In this document: positions 1 to 10,086 of the stretch, one piece after another | Layout of the letters: each line of letters opens with the position of its first letter | Numbering within the stretch: the first letter of the stretch is position 1 | Assembly (NCBI GenBank): GCA_014904845.1 | Contig: MU119506.1 | Location: 1-61,296 of the forward strand | Direction: 5' to 3' | Origin: Acephala macrosclerotiorum | Taxonomy: Eukaryota; Ascomycota; Leotiomycetes; Helotiales; Mollisiaceae | Length of the DNA: 61,296 nucleotides | Notes under the pieces: model-generated | The model's database searches: none | The model's input: the letters and a program-made list of their open reading frames with translations, nothing else | Told to the model about the DNA's origin: nothing | Made by a program: the position numbers and the translations under genes

Positions 1-15
1 ATTATTTTAAAAATA

Positions 16-62
<47 letters not shown>

Positions 63-900
63 GTTTTTTTCGTATTTAAATAATAATATATATTTTATTA
101 AAATAAAATCAATAAATTTTTAATTTATAATATTTGTACTTATAAATAAATTAATATAAATTATTATAATACACGAAATAAATTTATTAAATAAATATTA
201 ATTCGAATTTAATAAATTTAAATTCGTAATTACAATAATCAAAATTTATACGAAATACTTTTTATTAATATTTTTTTTTTTTTTTTTTTCTCTTTATACT
301 ATTTTTATTTATTTTATTTTTTTGTATTCGCTTATTAATTATTAAAAATTTTTTATTCGAGTCTTTAAATCTTTTTATTACGTAATTACATTTATTTTCA
401 CGTTTTATTATACGATATTTTTTTTAATTAAAAATAATTATTATAATTATTATTATTATTATTTGTATAGTATTAAATTATTATTAAATTATAGAAATAT
501 ATTACGATTATAATAATAATATTAATATTAAAAATTGATAAATTAATATCAAAATACGAATTATCGAAAATAAATAATTTGAATTTTGCGTATATATTTT
601 AATATTAAATATTCGATTTTAATATTGTTAAATTTAATTTTAAAAATCGAAAATAAATTCGAAAATACGAATAATATAAACGGAAAAAAACGATTGTATT
701 AAAGATTATTTGATAAATTTTGGTAATAATTTTAAAAAAATTAATTCGTATAAAAAAATCGAAAGTATAAAATTTATAATTAAAAATTTGTTGAACAATA
801 TAAAAAGATTTAAATATACTATAAATCAAATGAATTTTTTTCTAAGTAAAGTAAAATCTCTATTGATTTTTATTATTTGAAATAGAATAAAAATATTTGT
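1..900. other. AT-rich RIP-like block, left end
   Basis: Almost pure A+T sequence whose scarce C and G sit largely in CpG (acg, tcg, cga). Every frame is cut by TAA/TAG apart from short Phe/Ile/Asn-rich runs, for example a minus-strand run at 605-829. I see no gene. Composition turns normal between about 840 and 1000. The pattern is what RIP leaves in repeated DNA of ascomycetes; that origin is inferred. Confidence 0.8.
20..60. repeat. poly-T tract, about 41 T
   Basis: An uninterrupted T run, the longest homopolymer noticed in the window. Its length may be affected by sequencing or assembly. Confidence 0.8.
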
Positions 901-1261
901 TGATTTAAATGGCGAAACGTTGTTTCGAGTTTTTTGTAAACTTTTTCGAAGCTATTTACTATTTTGTTGTCGCGTATAGATTTTTTTATCGTACAAATCC
1001 ATCTGACCAACGATCCAATTCGCTAAAAATTGTTTTACACTCGAAAACAAAAGCGTGGCATAGAAGGACTACGTCAAACAAGTAGTAAAGCGTAAATTGA
1101 TTGACTGAGACCCCGAGGTAACAGAGACGTTCTCCACGGGAAAAAGCAAAAAGTCTAATTCGTCGCATCTTGATCGCGAACCGCGTAGAGTAACCATACT
1201 TAAACGAACCATCTCGTTCGAAGTACTAATCCCACCCCTGGTTCTAGCATGGTTGTATACT
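901..1261. other. island edge, no gene seen
   Basis: Transition from the AT-rich block to balanced composition. The only open frame, a 60-codon minus-strand stretch at 986-1168, has no recognisable motif and no splice context. I see no supportable gene. Confidence 0.5.
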
Positions 1262-2415
1262 CGCCAAAGTTCGAATGAATAAACATGGCACGAAATGTCT
1301 CGCAGAAACTTTAATAATCAAAGGTTGTCACGTCATGGATCTGCAAAGCGAATAAAGAAAACCAGTGTAATTGCACCTATTTAGACCCTTTTCGTAATCA
1401 CGTTCGAGCTCGCATTCCCAATATCAAAGTACTCATTCAAGCGCTTTCCAAAAGTCTTCCATCATCGACCACCGTCCGGGTTGCTTGGATAATCGTTGCA
1501 CCTTCGGCGACTGCGGTCGAGGTGGCTCCTCGTCCTTACCACTGTCCTGCTTCGGATCTATAACGTAGAAGAGCGGCGTGTTTGGACTATTTAGAACGAC
1601 TCGTAGTGGCAAGCCTTGTCTATGTTCACTTGGTTGAGATGCTATATCGGTGTCGATGGGAGCGGTATCGATGGAAGCTGTGTCGGTGGGAGCTGTGTCG
1701 GTGGACTGTGTCGATGGGAGCTGTGTTGGTGGGGACTGCTGTGTCGATAGAAAGTAATCGTATGGAGCATGGCAATCGAGAAGACGGATCTTATCTTCTT
1801 CACGATAGAACTTTTGTCTTGGTTTGGCTTCGGTATTGTCATTGAGAAGGCCTGCCTTGGAAAGTCCTAAACCCCTGCAAAGGTAAATGTTTCGGCAGTG
1901 TATTCTAAATTTTCTGCAGGCGCAAATAAGGCAAGGGCATGTACGATGCGGCTCAACCGGACCCGCGGTTACCCCACCTCCAAGACTATTTCAAGCGGAA
2001 TTGGTTGTGAATCTCGCAGGAAATAATCTTACCACTCACAGACCCTGTTCGAACACACATCACGCAGATCGCTTAAACAGACGCCCATCTGTTCGACAAA
2101 ACACGGCTCCAACTCGAGCAAATGCCAAGAGTTGAGGAGCCAGGGTCAGGTGTGGGGTTTCTGACAGTGACAAAGCTTGGGGCCCACGTTAGTTCAAGCC
2201 ATGCAGATCGAGGTGGTAGTTCGATTTTATATTTCGCCCTGCATCGATATACTTGGATTTGAATGACATTGCCGCTTTTGAGGATGAATGACCTGGTTGC
2301 CGGCGAGCATGAACGGCTTTACCAGACGAGAATTTTGCAGCCTTACTTTCGCAAACAATTGACAATAATAAATACGATCAAGACTTATGAGAAACTCACC
2401 ATTCTTTATTCGGAG
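1262..2415 (-). repeat. Inverted duplication, copy A (deleted copy)
   Basis: Read on the minus strand this block is collinear with 11770-13427 on the plus strand. Anchors are: the piece near 2345-2405 (cagccttactttcgcaaac, then cttatgagaaactc) with its reverse complement near 11770-11835; the piece near 1945-1975 (acgatgcggctcaa) with 12120-12145; 1845-1895 (gagaaggcctgcctt) with 12935-13000; 1500-1560 with 13180-13250; and 1290-1420 (gtctaaatag, ctggttttctt) with 13290-13420. Identity is imperfect. Compared with copy B it lacks about 775 bp, corresponding to ~12157-12932, which carry most of the broken gene found there. What remains in copy A is only the 3' part of that gene, without an open frame. 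Confidence 0.85.
1646..1748. repeat. 15-bp minisatellite, about 7 units
   Basis: Degenerate units of the type gtgtcgatgggagct repeat head to tail, with slightly shorter or longer units near the right end. The homologous place in copy B (about 13085-13130) holds only about two longer units built on ccaacacagca, so the array has expanded in copy A or contracted in copy B. Translated on the minus strand it gives Pro/Thr/Gln-rich sequence, probably without meaning. Confidence 0.8.
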
Positions 2416-4146
2416 CAACTAACGGGTTTTTGGTCTCAGATTCAATGCTTCTACAATTATCATGTCTTTATCGGAGCTGACAAAAGCATTTGAATACTAC
2501 GTTAGAAGATTGAATTCTTTTGCGAAAAAATCATTTTGAAGGTCCGATGGAACCACATTTGCCATTACCATACAGGCACAGGACATACTGTTTTTCCTCA
2601 TTGTATAGATTGCTAGTCTTGACCGAGCTGTCGTTCTTCGTGATATGCTTTGTAGGAAGATTGGAGCGTTGGAACTGAAACGAGCTAAAGGAGGACTAGA
2701 TTGAAAAGAACCCAAGACGACGTGCTCAGCGGAAAGCAGTGCTCACTCGCATTGTAGGACGCCCTAAGGAGAACAGCTTGACAATTGAAGATAGCAAGGA
2801 CTGATAATCAACGCCCAAACCTGCCAAGTGGCATCCGTAGGACGGGAGAAGTCCAGCCAGCGATATGTTTGGGCCACAATGCATTAACTTCCGGCATAAT
2901 TCATGCAGTTTTGGTGGCAATGCATACTTCTCGAGTATTGAACGGGAGATTCAGTCCATGGTCTCTCGTGCCAAATAAAGGCAAGCTTGGAATGGCGCGC
3001 CAGGGGTCTCGGAAGTATACAAGTCAGGCTTCTCGCACTTCACTTCATCTGTTCTTCCTCTTTTGTTTTTGCATCCACGACTCCGACATTAGAAATTCCT
3101 TTCGGATTCTACCAACTTCGAATGTATTTATATCGGATATAGGAACAATTGTTTGCGATATCTAACGAAGCTTAAGTTTTTACACGCTCCAAGGCCAGTA
3201 TTCATGCGAAAGGTTGCGAGACTATAAAGACATTAATGAAACCTCCTATTGAAAATCAGTTCTATTTTGCATTTCTTTTCAGTTGAATCGTATACTTCCC
3301 AATATAGCTCCAGTTTTCCAATCATCCGTTAAAGTTGCGCGAGGTTGTTTGGATAAGGAACATAGACTCAAAGTACTGCTGAGTATAGCAACGCCCTAGT
3401 TTGATATTACCAAAGAATGCCGCTCTTCCCTAGGCGTTGGCAAATTGCTCGACGCGATAGCACGCTTGTACTCGACCTGCTGTTTCTCAGAAAAGTATTG
3501 TACTCAAGTTCACACACCGCCTTGCGCAGGTGCAAGGCATCCCAACGTTTGCGAAGACTGGGCACACACCTCCGCTGCCTGGTAAAGTTCTTTGTACTGG
3601 ATACATACCGTCGCTATTGTTTGCTGGGTGATCCTTTGCCTTCTATCGTCGCTGTCTCCAACGTGAAGTGGCCCTCTCGCGATGCCGAACTTGGCCAGTT
3701 TTAGCGCGATCACGCGCTTGGCCAGAGTCCTAAAGGATACGCTTTTCAGTGACGTATCTAATAATTATCCACAGCACCACCACTCGACCTTGCGCTCTTT
3801 TTGCTCAAGAAACCACATTTAGCCATCGAGTCACATCCAATCAAGCAGCGCAACGGACTACGTGTGCGGGAGCATCGCCAACGACAATAGCGTCCGATTG
3901 AGGAGGCATGACTTGGGCAGCAATGTGCTGATTACCACGTTTGCCCAAAGATTACGCCATCTGTCCAACTCGCACAACACGCGTTCGATCCCACGATCTC
4001 GATATTTTACGAACTTGTCAAGAAAGTACTTCAATCGAAGGCTGGCTGTATTTCAAGCTGTAGAAATGCTAACAATCTCATTTCCAGGATCGATACTCTG
4101 TCTTCTCAAAAGTTCATCTCAAAAAGCATACGACGGTCATTCCACC
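2416..4146. other. about 1.7 kb without a confident gene
   Basis: Balanced base composition and several short open frames, the longest at 2785-3165 on the plus strand (126 codons), but none has a recognisable domain or a coherent spliced model. From about 3915 to 4190 a plus-strand frame different from that of the following gene is open and looks protein-like. It contains a Tyr-His-Val-Cys and a Cys-x3-Cys. It follows TAG and TGA codons in its own frame, so it could be a damaged upstream exon of the 4147-4551 gene. I would not annotate it separately. Confidence 0.35.
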
Positions 4147-4551
4147 ATGAACGTAATAAAGCAGAGCCTGGACAAAACACAGCATGATGCTCTAGCAACC
4201 GAGATCAAGGCAAATGCAGGGGATTGGGGTCGTATAAAGCAGGTAATACTATCAAAGGCAAGTGGCGATTATGCGTGTCTTGGGCTCTTTTATTGACAAT
4301 CAACAATACAGTTCAAGTTGGATATTAATACGAGGGCGGAGTTTTTCTATACCGAGGAGAATGCTGCGAGATGGAATGAGATATCGCTCCAGCTGAACGG
4401 CAGGACACCCGGGCGTATATTTCTTATGGGAGGCGAAATCTATGTCAATGGTAAAAGTGAATCCGACAACTTGATTATCTACGCCCCTAATTGGGAATGT
4501 AAAACGATCGATCTCGCACATGCAACTACAATATTGGCTATATACACTTGA
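4147..4551 (+). CDS. Two-exon gene, possible small secreted/RNase-like protein (uncertain)
   Basis: Exon 1 4147-4242, intron 4243-4311 (GTAATA..ATACAG, 69 bp), exon 2 4312-4551, giving 111 residues. Splicing is phase 0 and the frame is open throughout. The ATG at 4147 is the first in this frame near the splice site, but the frame is open upstream to 3862 and another upstream exon may exist, so the start is weak. The C-terminal part has a Gly-Gly-x-Ile-Tyr segment followed by Ser-x-Ser-Asp-Asn-Leu-Ile-Ile-Tyr, a Cys and Asp-Leu-Ala-His-Ala. The spacing vaguely recalls the C-terminal half of fungal N1/T1-type ribonucleases and RNase-like effectors. That family has conserved His/Glu/Arg catalytic residues that I cannot place here. 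No signal peptide is visible with this start. Family assignment is speculation; the exon structure is better supported. Confidence 0.45.
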
Positions 4552-4644
4552 TTATTGTAAATATCTCCAAAAATTAAACAATTCCACGAATTCTTTTGCT
4601 GCTTCAACGCGGTGCTTATGAGCTCAGCAGGAGGATGATTGCGG

Positions 4645-6062
4645 CTAACTGGATGCATTCTGATTGTAATACGTGTCTCGACGACCTACGACACTCCAAT
4701 TCGGATGAGTTGACATTAGGGGTGCTGTTTGGAAGGATACATTGTGATTGAACGACATGCTTGAAGGGTCAAGATCAGTCCGATTTTCCTGGCTAGATGC
4801 CGTGGTCATTGGATTCGAAGGTTCCATCGGTATTATATTGAAGAAAGAGTTTGGTGTAATGTAGTCCATCCTTTGGGCCTGCTGTTGGGGTGTGGAATTT
4901 AGTGACAATGTGCAAGTACTTATCGGCAGTATCATTCGTAAACTAAATTCTTATATTGTAGATATTTCAACTGACCACTTGTACTCTGTTCCAATGCCAA
5001 TCTCTCATGATATCCCGAAAGTTCGTCTTACTGGTAGTAATCTACTGCTCCTTGGTGTTGTCCTCCTCTGCCATACGACTCTTCTTGTTGCAATTCTTCC
5101 ACGTGTGGCCTACTATATATACTGTGATATTCACCACCTTGAGGTTGTGTTTGCATTGGCACGGGCTGGGCTGGTTGGACTGGCAGAGCACCTATATTGA
5201 ATTTGATATACTTTCTCGAAGCGTTCGAGTTCTCGTCATTTGAAGTGTCCTGTGATTGCGATGGCTTGTCGCTGTATGCCGACGACTTCGACGATGGCAG
5301 AGGATCGTTGCATTCCGGCGATAGCGTTGGTGGTAACTTTGGCGGAATGGCGGATACGGCTGGAGAAGGTACTGTATCTATTATCAGCGATGAGATAGCA
5401 TTCAAGATTGCCATTCTAGACCTTGTAGATTGTTTTCTTCAGGATCAAAATTTTTCCTCTTACTCAGCGATTTTCTCTCACTAGATTCAAATTTCCGCGC
5501 ATCGGGATAAGCTTTAACTTTCGCGGGTAGCGAGGAAAGGATAACTTCGTTCGTTTTGCGTCCGAGTTTGGGAGGATCGCCAGTTGGTGGTTCTAATTTA
5601 ATACGTTAGGGCGATTGATACTCAAAAAGTGAATAGTATACCGGATTTTCCATAGTCATTAATAGTTGCCTCGATGACACTATTTGCAAAAAAATGTTTC
5701 TCGATGAATTTTAAGATTTCTAGTCGGAATGTGACGTTCAGTGCCGCAATGACTAAAAGGACACCATCGCCATGATCTTTGAAAACTAGAACAAAAACTA
5801 TTAAAGCAAGTGTGTCAACTCCCTCATCGCGATTGGCAAAGAAACCCTCGATACGATTATCGGGATAATGTTTGTGGTAGCCGTGTTCAATGAGAAAGTA
5901 ATGTTTTCGATTTAGTTCCGAGAATTTTAAAGAGTTAACGGAGTTGAATTTTAGTAGGAGTGAGAAGAATTCGCCCACTTGGTCATAGCCATTGGTAATG
6001 TTAAGCGATATCGTTTTCCAACATGCTTCTAGGTGACCGACAACGTTGCTAAGAATTCCCAT
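4645..6062 (-). CDS. Four-exon gene, unrecognised, about 380 residues
   Basis: Minus-strand model: exon 1 6062-5642 (ATG at 6062), intron 5641-5593 (GTATAC..TTAG, 49 bp), exon 2 5592-5422, intron 5421-5360 (GTCTAG..CCAG, 62 bp), exon 3 5359-5046, intron 5045-4882 (GTAGAT..ACAG, 164 bp), exon 4 4881-4645. All joins keep frame, totalling 1143 nt. The last intron is least certain: a better donor (GTAAGA at 5031) exists but needs a poorer acceptor. The N-terminal ~140 residues are mixed hydrophobic. Then comes a basic stretch beginning Pro-Pro-Lys-Leu-Gly-Arg-Lys-Thr, with Leu-Pro-Ala-Lys-Val-Lys-Ala-Tyr-Pro-Asp and Lys-Arg-Lys. The C-terminal half is Pro/Gln/Ser/Asn-rich low complexity. Basic block plus disordered tail suggests a nuclear regulatory protein, but I do not recognise the family. 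The 5' end abuts the 19-bp minisatellite. Confidence 0.5.
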
Positions 6063-6094
6063 CCTGAATGAGTGTTGCCTGCGAAAAGTATTGT

Positions 6095-6325
6095 AGCATG
6101 CGACGAAAAGTTTGACATGCGACGAAAGATTTAGCATGCGACGAAAAGCGTGGCATACAACGAAAAGCATAGCGTGCGATGAAAAATTTGGCATGCGACG
6201 AAAGGCGTGGCATGCGACGAAAAATTTGGCATGCAACGAAAGGCGTAGCGTGCGATGAAAGGTTTGGCATGCAACGAAAGGTTTGGTATGCAACGAAAGG
6301 TTTGGTATGCGACGAAAGGTGTAAA
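6095..6325. repeat. 19-bp minisatellite, about 12 units
   Basis: Units close to gcatgcgacgaaaggtttg repeat with a 19-bp period and many substitutions (gcaac/gcgac, aaagg/aaaag). Because 19 is not a multiple of 3, all three minus-strand frames read through it as similar Phe/Ser/Ala/Cys/Arg-rich repeats, which produces several misleading open frames between 5622 and 6433. It lies about 30 bp upstream of the proposed start of the 4645-6062 gene, so it may be promoter-proximal. Confidence 0.9.
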
Positions 6326-6929
6326 CTGCGAGAAATTAAGCCATGGTCTTCCTAATCCTATCACGGCTAATAACTCGACAAGCTCGGTAAAAGTCCTCAC
6401 ATCGGAAAGACCTTGGTTCGCCCATTGTGTCAAGAATTATCGTATGGGCTGGAAACGTTCCAAGCCTAGGATGATTTCTATATAGGTAATGTTTTTTCAA
6501 TCCCGTCGTTTTATTTCTTATTCTAGTTAAAGTATGTAAGTATTGGGGAATGATTCCACTGAATCCGAGCAGAAGGCGGTTCGTACTCTCATTTCTGGAC
6601 CAGTGAAAAGTCACTGTCCTCGAGGGACGTATATAGGGACTTCCTTGACGAGGCAACCTACATGCGCCCTTCTCATTTCACTGTTCCTCCTTTGCCATTT
6701 TTTACCCCCCTGCCCTAGTCTTTCTTGACGTAACTATTATGCCTGTGACGAAGTAGAAGGAACAACTACATACGCCCTTGCAGATTCTCGCTCGCCTCAC
6801 TTTTATCACCACCAAGTCTGTGATAATCTTCCCATCCCAACCCAGAACCAGAGGGAAAATGAAGAAGCACGACCATTTTGTTTCAATCTTCAAGTACTTA
6901 CCCACCCAACGGTATCCCTCGTGAGAGTC
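6326..6929. other. about 600 bp without a supported gene
   Basis: Lies between two divergently oriented gene models (4645-6062 on minus, 6930-8468 on plus) and should contain the promoter of the latter. Short open frames on both strands (for example 6336-6656 minus) have no recognisable features. A short ATG frame at 6858-6923 on the plus strand is a possible upstream ORF ahead of the next gene. Confidence 0.4.
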
Positions 6930-7531
6930 ATGGAGAAAGTCACAAAGAAAGGAAGTCTGGAGTTTGAACTTCAAGAGCTAGTGCACCAGTTGACATCGCT
7001 AACCTCAAATATCGCGGATACTGCGATTTACGAACAGGAAAAGTATCAGTACCAGCCCCGCGAAATAGTAATCGATTTCGGTACCAGTATCAGATTGCTT
7101 TTGGAGGCAGGTCTGGATACTTTGAGTGAGGATAGTTTATCAATGGATCTCAAGCTGGTAAAACACTCTAAGTTTGTCATCGCCACATTTTTGAGTAAGC
7201 TACTCGGTACCAAAGAGGAGATTTACGATTTTGCGACCGCGGTGAATAAATTTGTGGGTTTAATTGAAAGCAATCCCGTAGCGTTATTTCCATTCAATAG
7301 CGAAGACCATCGCATGGCTATCATGGATACTACTCAGTTAGAGATTGATACCCAAGGTGTTCGTCTTTTAGCTTCTGTCGCCAAGTTTGAATCCAAGAAT
7401 CAATCAAAGCGACAGAAGTTTGCCTTGAAAGATGCAATCGAACGCCGGGCGGTAATCTTTCAAGTTTCCGCCAGGACGGTCTCGAAAGCTATGGCACTGC
7501 ACTCTACATCGAAGCCGGTTGACCTCCTCCC

Positions 7532-7594
7532 CTCTGATTCCGATTCTGGGTCCGATTCCGATTCTGATTCCGATTCTGATTCCGATTCTGATTC
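7532..7594 (+). repeat. 6/12-bp coding repeat (Ser-Asp)
   Basis: Alternating gattcc and gattct units encode a Ser-Asp run inside the 6930-8468 gene, interrupted once by tctgggtcc (Ser-Gly-Ser). Typical of disordered acidic linkers; length may vary between strains. Confidence 0.85.
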
Positions 7595-8278
7595 TTGGAC
7601 AATCGTTTGCTCCGAGTCTCAACTGTCTCTTCCTCACGTCAAAGAGATGGAGCAACTTGAAGTCTCCCAAAGTTCGGATGCCTTGACTGCAGAGAAAGAT
7701 AGAAGGTAGCATCTCTAGAGCTTAATATGGAAGCAAGAACTGACTCTTTGCAGCGAACTCGCCGATGAGATACCCAAGGCCATCTACTTGAGCCAGATGC
7801 ACTCCTGTTTCACCTTTCTTGAAACTTGCGCTACGAAGGGAAGACTGGCACCTTCGAAGCTTAGAACCTTCCCGTCGATCGATTCAAATTGGATTCTAAA
7901 CCGAGAGAATGTTACTAAGGCCTTGACATCTCGTCTTGTGTACAATATCATCATACCTCGAGGACACGACGTCGTCTATCGAGAGGTGCATATATCGGAA
8001 CATGGGCCTTCGAAGCCAGGGATTTGGGCGCGAATTCGTTCACAATAGATCGTTTCCAGAGAAAGCTTGGCGAGAAACGAACGCGAGTACGTTGACGTGT
8101 TGATGGATACTTTGTGCAAACTCGAGTATTGGTAGGAGATCTTCCGTTATGAGTTGGAAAAAATCGAAAGGATCCGTAATGGGGATCTCAAAGTGACTAT
8201 CGTGAGATTTTTAATACCAGGTTTCGATCCGAAGGACACTTACATGAGAGCTATGTCCGCACTACCAACTTCGAAGGC

Positions 8279-8326
8279 TCCTCCTCCTCCTCCTTCTCCT
8301 CCTCCTCCTCCTCCTCCTCCTCCTCC
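8279..8326 (+). repeat. CTC triplet run (poly-proline coding)
   Basis: About sixteen CTC-type triplets with one TCT encode a Pro-rich tract with a single Ser, followed by Val-Val-Lys. It sits in the part of the broken gene downstream of both TAG codons and remains in the gene's frame, which supports that the downstream part was once translated. Confidence 0.85.
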
Positions 8327-8468
8327 TGTTGTGAAGTTCAAGCCTCACCGCCAGGCAAAGAAGCCAGCAATCTATACTAAAGAACATTACAATGTGACTC
8401 TACCACACCATATCACGATTTATACAGAGAAAATCTCTGAGGTATTGGCAAAGATATGGCTTAAATAA

Positions 8469-9085
8469 GCCGGTGAAAAGATGGTGAAATGATAGGTTTT
8501 AAGTTTATGATCTTTTTCAACTGCGAGTCGCTGTTTGTAGTATCCTGTTTCTCCTTCATGATGATTCAACCTCATCTTCATCCGCGTAGCTTGGCTTTAA
8601 CGAATAGTAACTGGGAACTGGCTTTGTTTCCGAGCTCTGGTTTTGGCGCGGGAAATTCTCTTTATTGCGACTCAACGTCGAATCTCTATTGTTTGTAGCT
8701 TACTTTGACCTCAACATCAAAACTCAAATCGAAATTCTCATCGATTTTCTCGACTGTCCACAAGGATTACTGCGCACTTTGTTTGATTGTTTTTCAACAA
8801 CAAACCATATATAATGTACGTACTATAGATACAGGGCGACGTTGTGAAACTGGGTGGATGTGGGAATGGAGTAGACCAATCCTTGTATCCCTTTCGACAT
8901 CTCCTTTTCTATGCCTCTCGTTTGACCCTTCAATTCCGATAATAAGGAAGATGTTCCAAACTATCAGAATAAGCCGGAATACGGAGATCGACCGAATGTA
9001 GTTGAGAAAACGGCTTTAAGACACATTCTAATGAATACAATCCCCTGTCTCGAAGTTTCCTCGGAAGTCGTCCGATCGCGTAGCC
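8469..9085. other. about 600 bp without a supported gene
   Basis: Short plus-strand frames at 8489-8698 and 8705-9001 have no features I can defend. Part of this stretch may be the 3' untranslated region of the preceding gene and the promoter of the next. Confidence 0.4.
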
Positions 9086-9357
9086 ATGTCGACAGTGATC
9101 ATCGAACTTCTCTCGTATATCTCCGTCTCTGTTCTTGATCTCATCTCTGATGATGACGAGTCGCTGGTCTATTTCTTGGGCGAGTTTTTCAACGTCGAGC
9201 TCCGACCAGGCTGCGAGAGTCGGACCACGTGAATGTTGTGGAACAGGGAAGTGATGGAGAAGGTTTGACGTTCGGCAGCGATAATCTCCATATGCTTCAA
9301 GGCCAGAAAAACGGAAGTTTGGGTTATTCCTGGGAGACCTTGTGGCTACTGCAATAA
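9086..9357 (+). CDS. Small two-exon gene, unrecognised, 73 residues
   Basis: Exon 1 9086-9228, intron 9229-9278 (GTGAAT..CGGCAG, 50 bp), exon 2 9279-9357. The split codon restores Thr and the frame ends at TAA. The ATG is the first codon of a frame rich in Ile/Leu/Val and acidic residues (Leu-Ile-Ser-Asp-Asp-Asp-Glu-Ser-Leu-Val-Tyr-Phe-Leu), which suggests a short helical acidic protein. No family recognised. A longer uninterrupted frame lies antisense (9457-8930, 175 codons) and is the competing interpretation. I prefer the plus model because splice signals and frame agree, but only modestly. Further exons downstream are possible. Confidence 0.4.
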
Positions 9358-10086
9358 AAGCGGCTACACCCCCACACAGACTCCGACAGGAGATAGGGAA
9401 AGAGGATATCGAGAGGAGGGAAAAGAAAATCAGATGCAGGGGATAGCGAGACTCCATCTCTCACTCCCAAGGGAAAACGACGATGCAAACAGCAGTGCAG
9501 GAGCCACAGACGAAGAAAGAAATCGACGAAATGGAAGCTCATGATGGATTCGATCACAAATGGAGCTCAAACCAGAGGTGATGGTCGAACAACAAGTAGG
9601 ACTCGAACAATCGACAATGGTAGAGGTTGCAGGTAATCTCAATCCAGCCATGTACATGTTTCTAGAGAGAATTTTGGTGAAGGATATGTATCAGGGTGGA
9701 TATAGCTATATCGTCGACGGACCATTTGCAAATTTATACTTCTCTTGGATCATTTAGACGGCCTCCCACATTCTCTTCAGCTGCCCTGCTTTCAACGACT
9801 TAAGAGCAGAGTTCAGGGCAAAATCAATGACCGTGCCTCAGCAGGTGCAGTAAAGGCATTCTTCGAACACCGCGCTCAAAGCTAATCGACACGCTCTAAA
9901 AAAAACATCAGCAAATGACAGATCCTTACCTAGTCAAGACTTCCTTAAACAATAGATATGGTATAAATATGGGATGTCTTGCTGGAGAAAGCTGACAATC
10001 AATCAAGTCGTGGTGCTTCGCGAGACGCTACCCCAGATACACTTGAAAGAAGTAGAAGCAGCCAGTTGAACACGTCTTTATTGCTG
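9358..10086 (+). other. No confident gene; 65-codon ORF at 9560-9757
   Basis: An ATG frame at 9560-9757 encodes a Glu/Val/Met-rich peptide ending in aromatic residues. The same frame is protein-like upstream of a TGA, back to about 9270, with a Cys-Gly-Tyr-Cys-x3-Gly-Tyr stretch that could be a decayed zinc knuckle. The evidence is too thin for a gene call. The rest of the stretch shows nothing. Confidence 0.25.

Larger units (their letters stand above)
6930..8468 (+). pseudogene. Unrecognised two-exon gene with Ser-Asp and Pro repeats, two in-frame TAG codons
   Basis: Exon 1 6930-7705 starts at the ATG inside a frame open from 6921. A 48-bp intron (7706-7753, GTAGCA..TTTGCAG) joins it to 7754-8468 in the same frame, 1491 nt in total. 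The only interruptions are TAG at 8046-8048 and TAG at 8133-8135. Between and after them the frame stays open and protein-like for another 110 codons, so the gene was longer and has been broken. Both stops are one C-to-T step from CAG, the change RIP makes. Residues ~1-195 look globular and mostly helical; ~206-222 is an Asp-Ser repeat; a Pro run lies at 8279-8326, near the end. No family recognised. If translation ends at the first stop, the product is about 356 residues. Confidence 0.6.

Noticed and set aside
1582..1845. 87-codon Arg/Trp/Cys-rich plus-strand ORF
   Set aside because: It is a reading of the 15-bp minisatellite in the antisense direction of the duplicated segment.
5700..5790. 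Zinc-finger-like Cys-x4-Cys..His reading in an alternative minus frame of the 4645-6062 gene
   Set aside because: That frame has several stops upstream and downstream, while the chosen frame is open and splices cleanly.
5622..6433. Cys/His/Phe/Arg-rich repeat proteins on the minus strand
   Set aside because: The similar repeat appears in all three frames because the 19-bp minisatellite cycles frames; no zinc-binding spacing is kept.
8930..9457. 175-codon minus-strand open frame
   Set aside because: No recognisable domain, and the plus strand has a start, a clean intron and a stop in one coherent model. Kept only as the competing interpretation.
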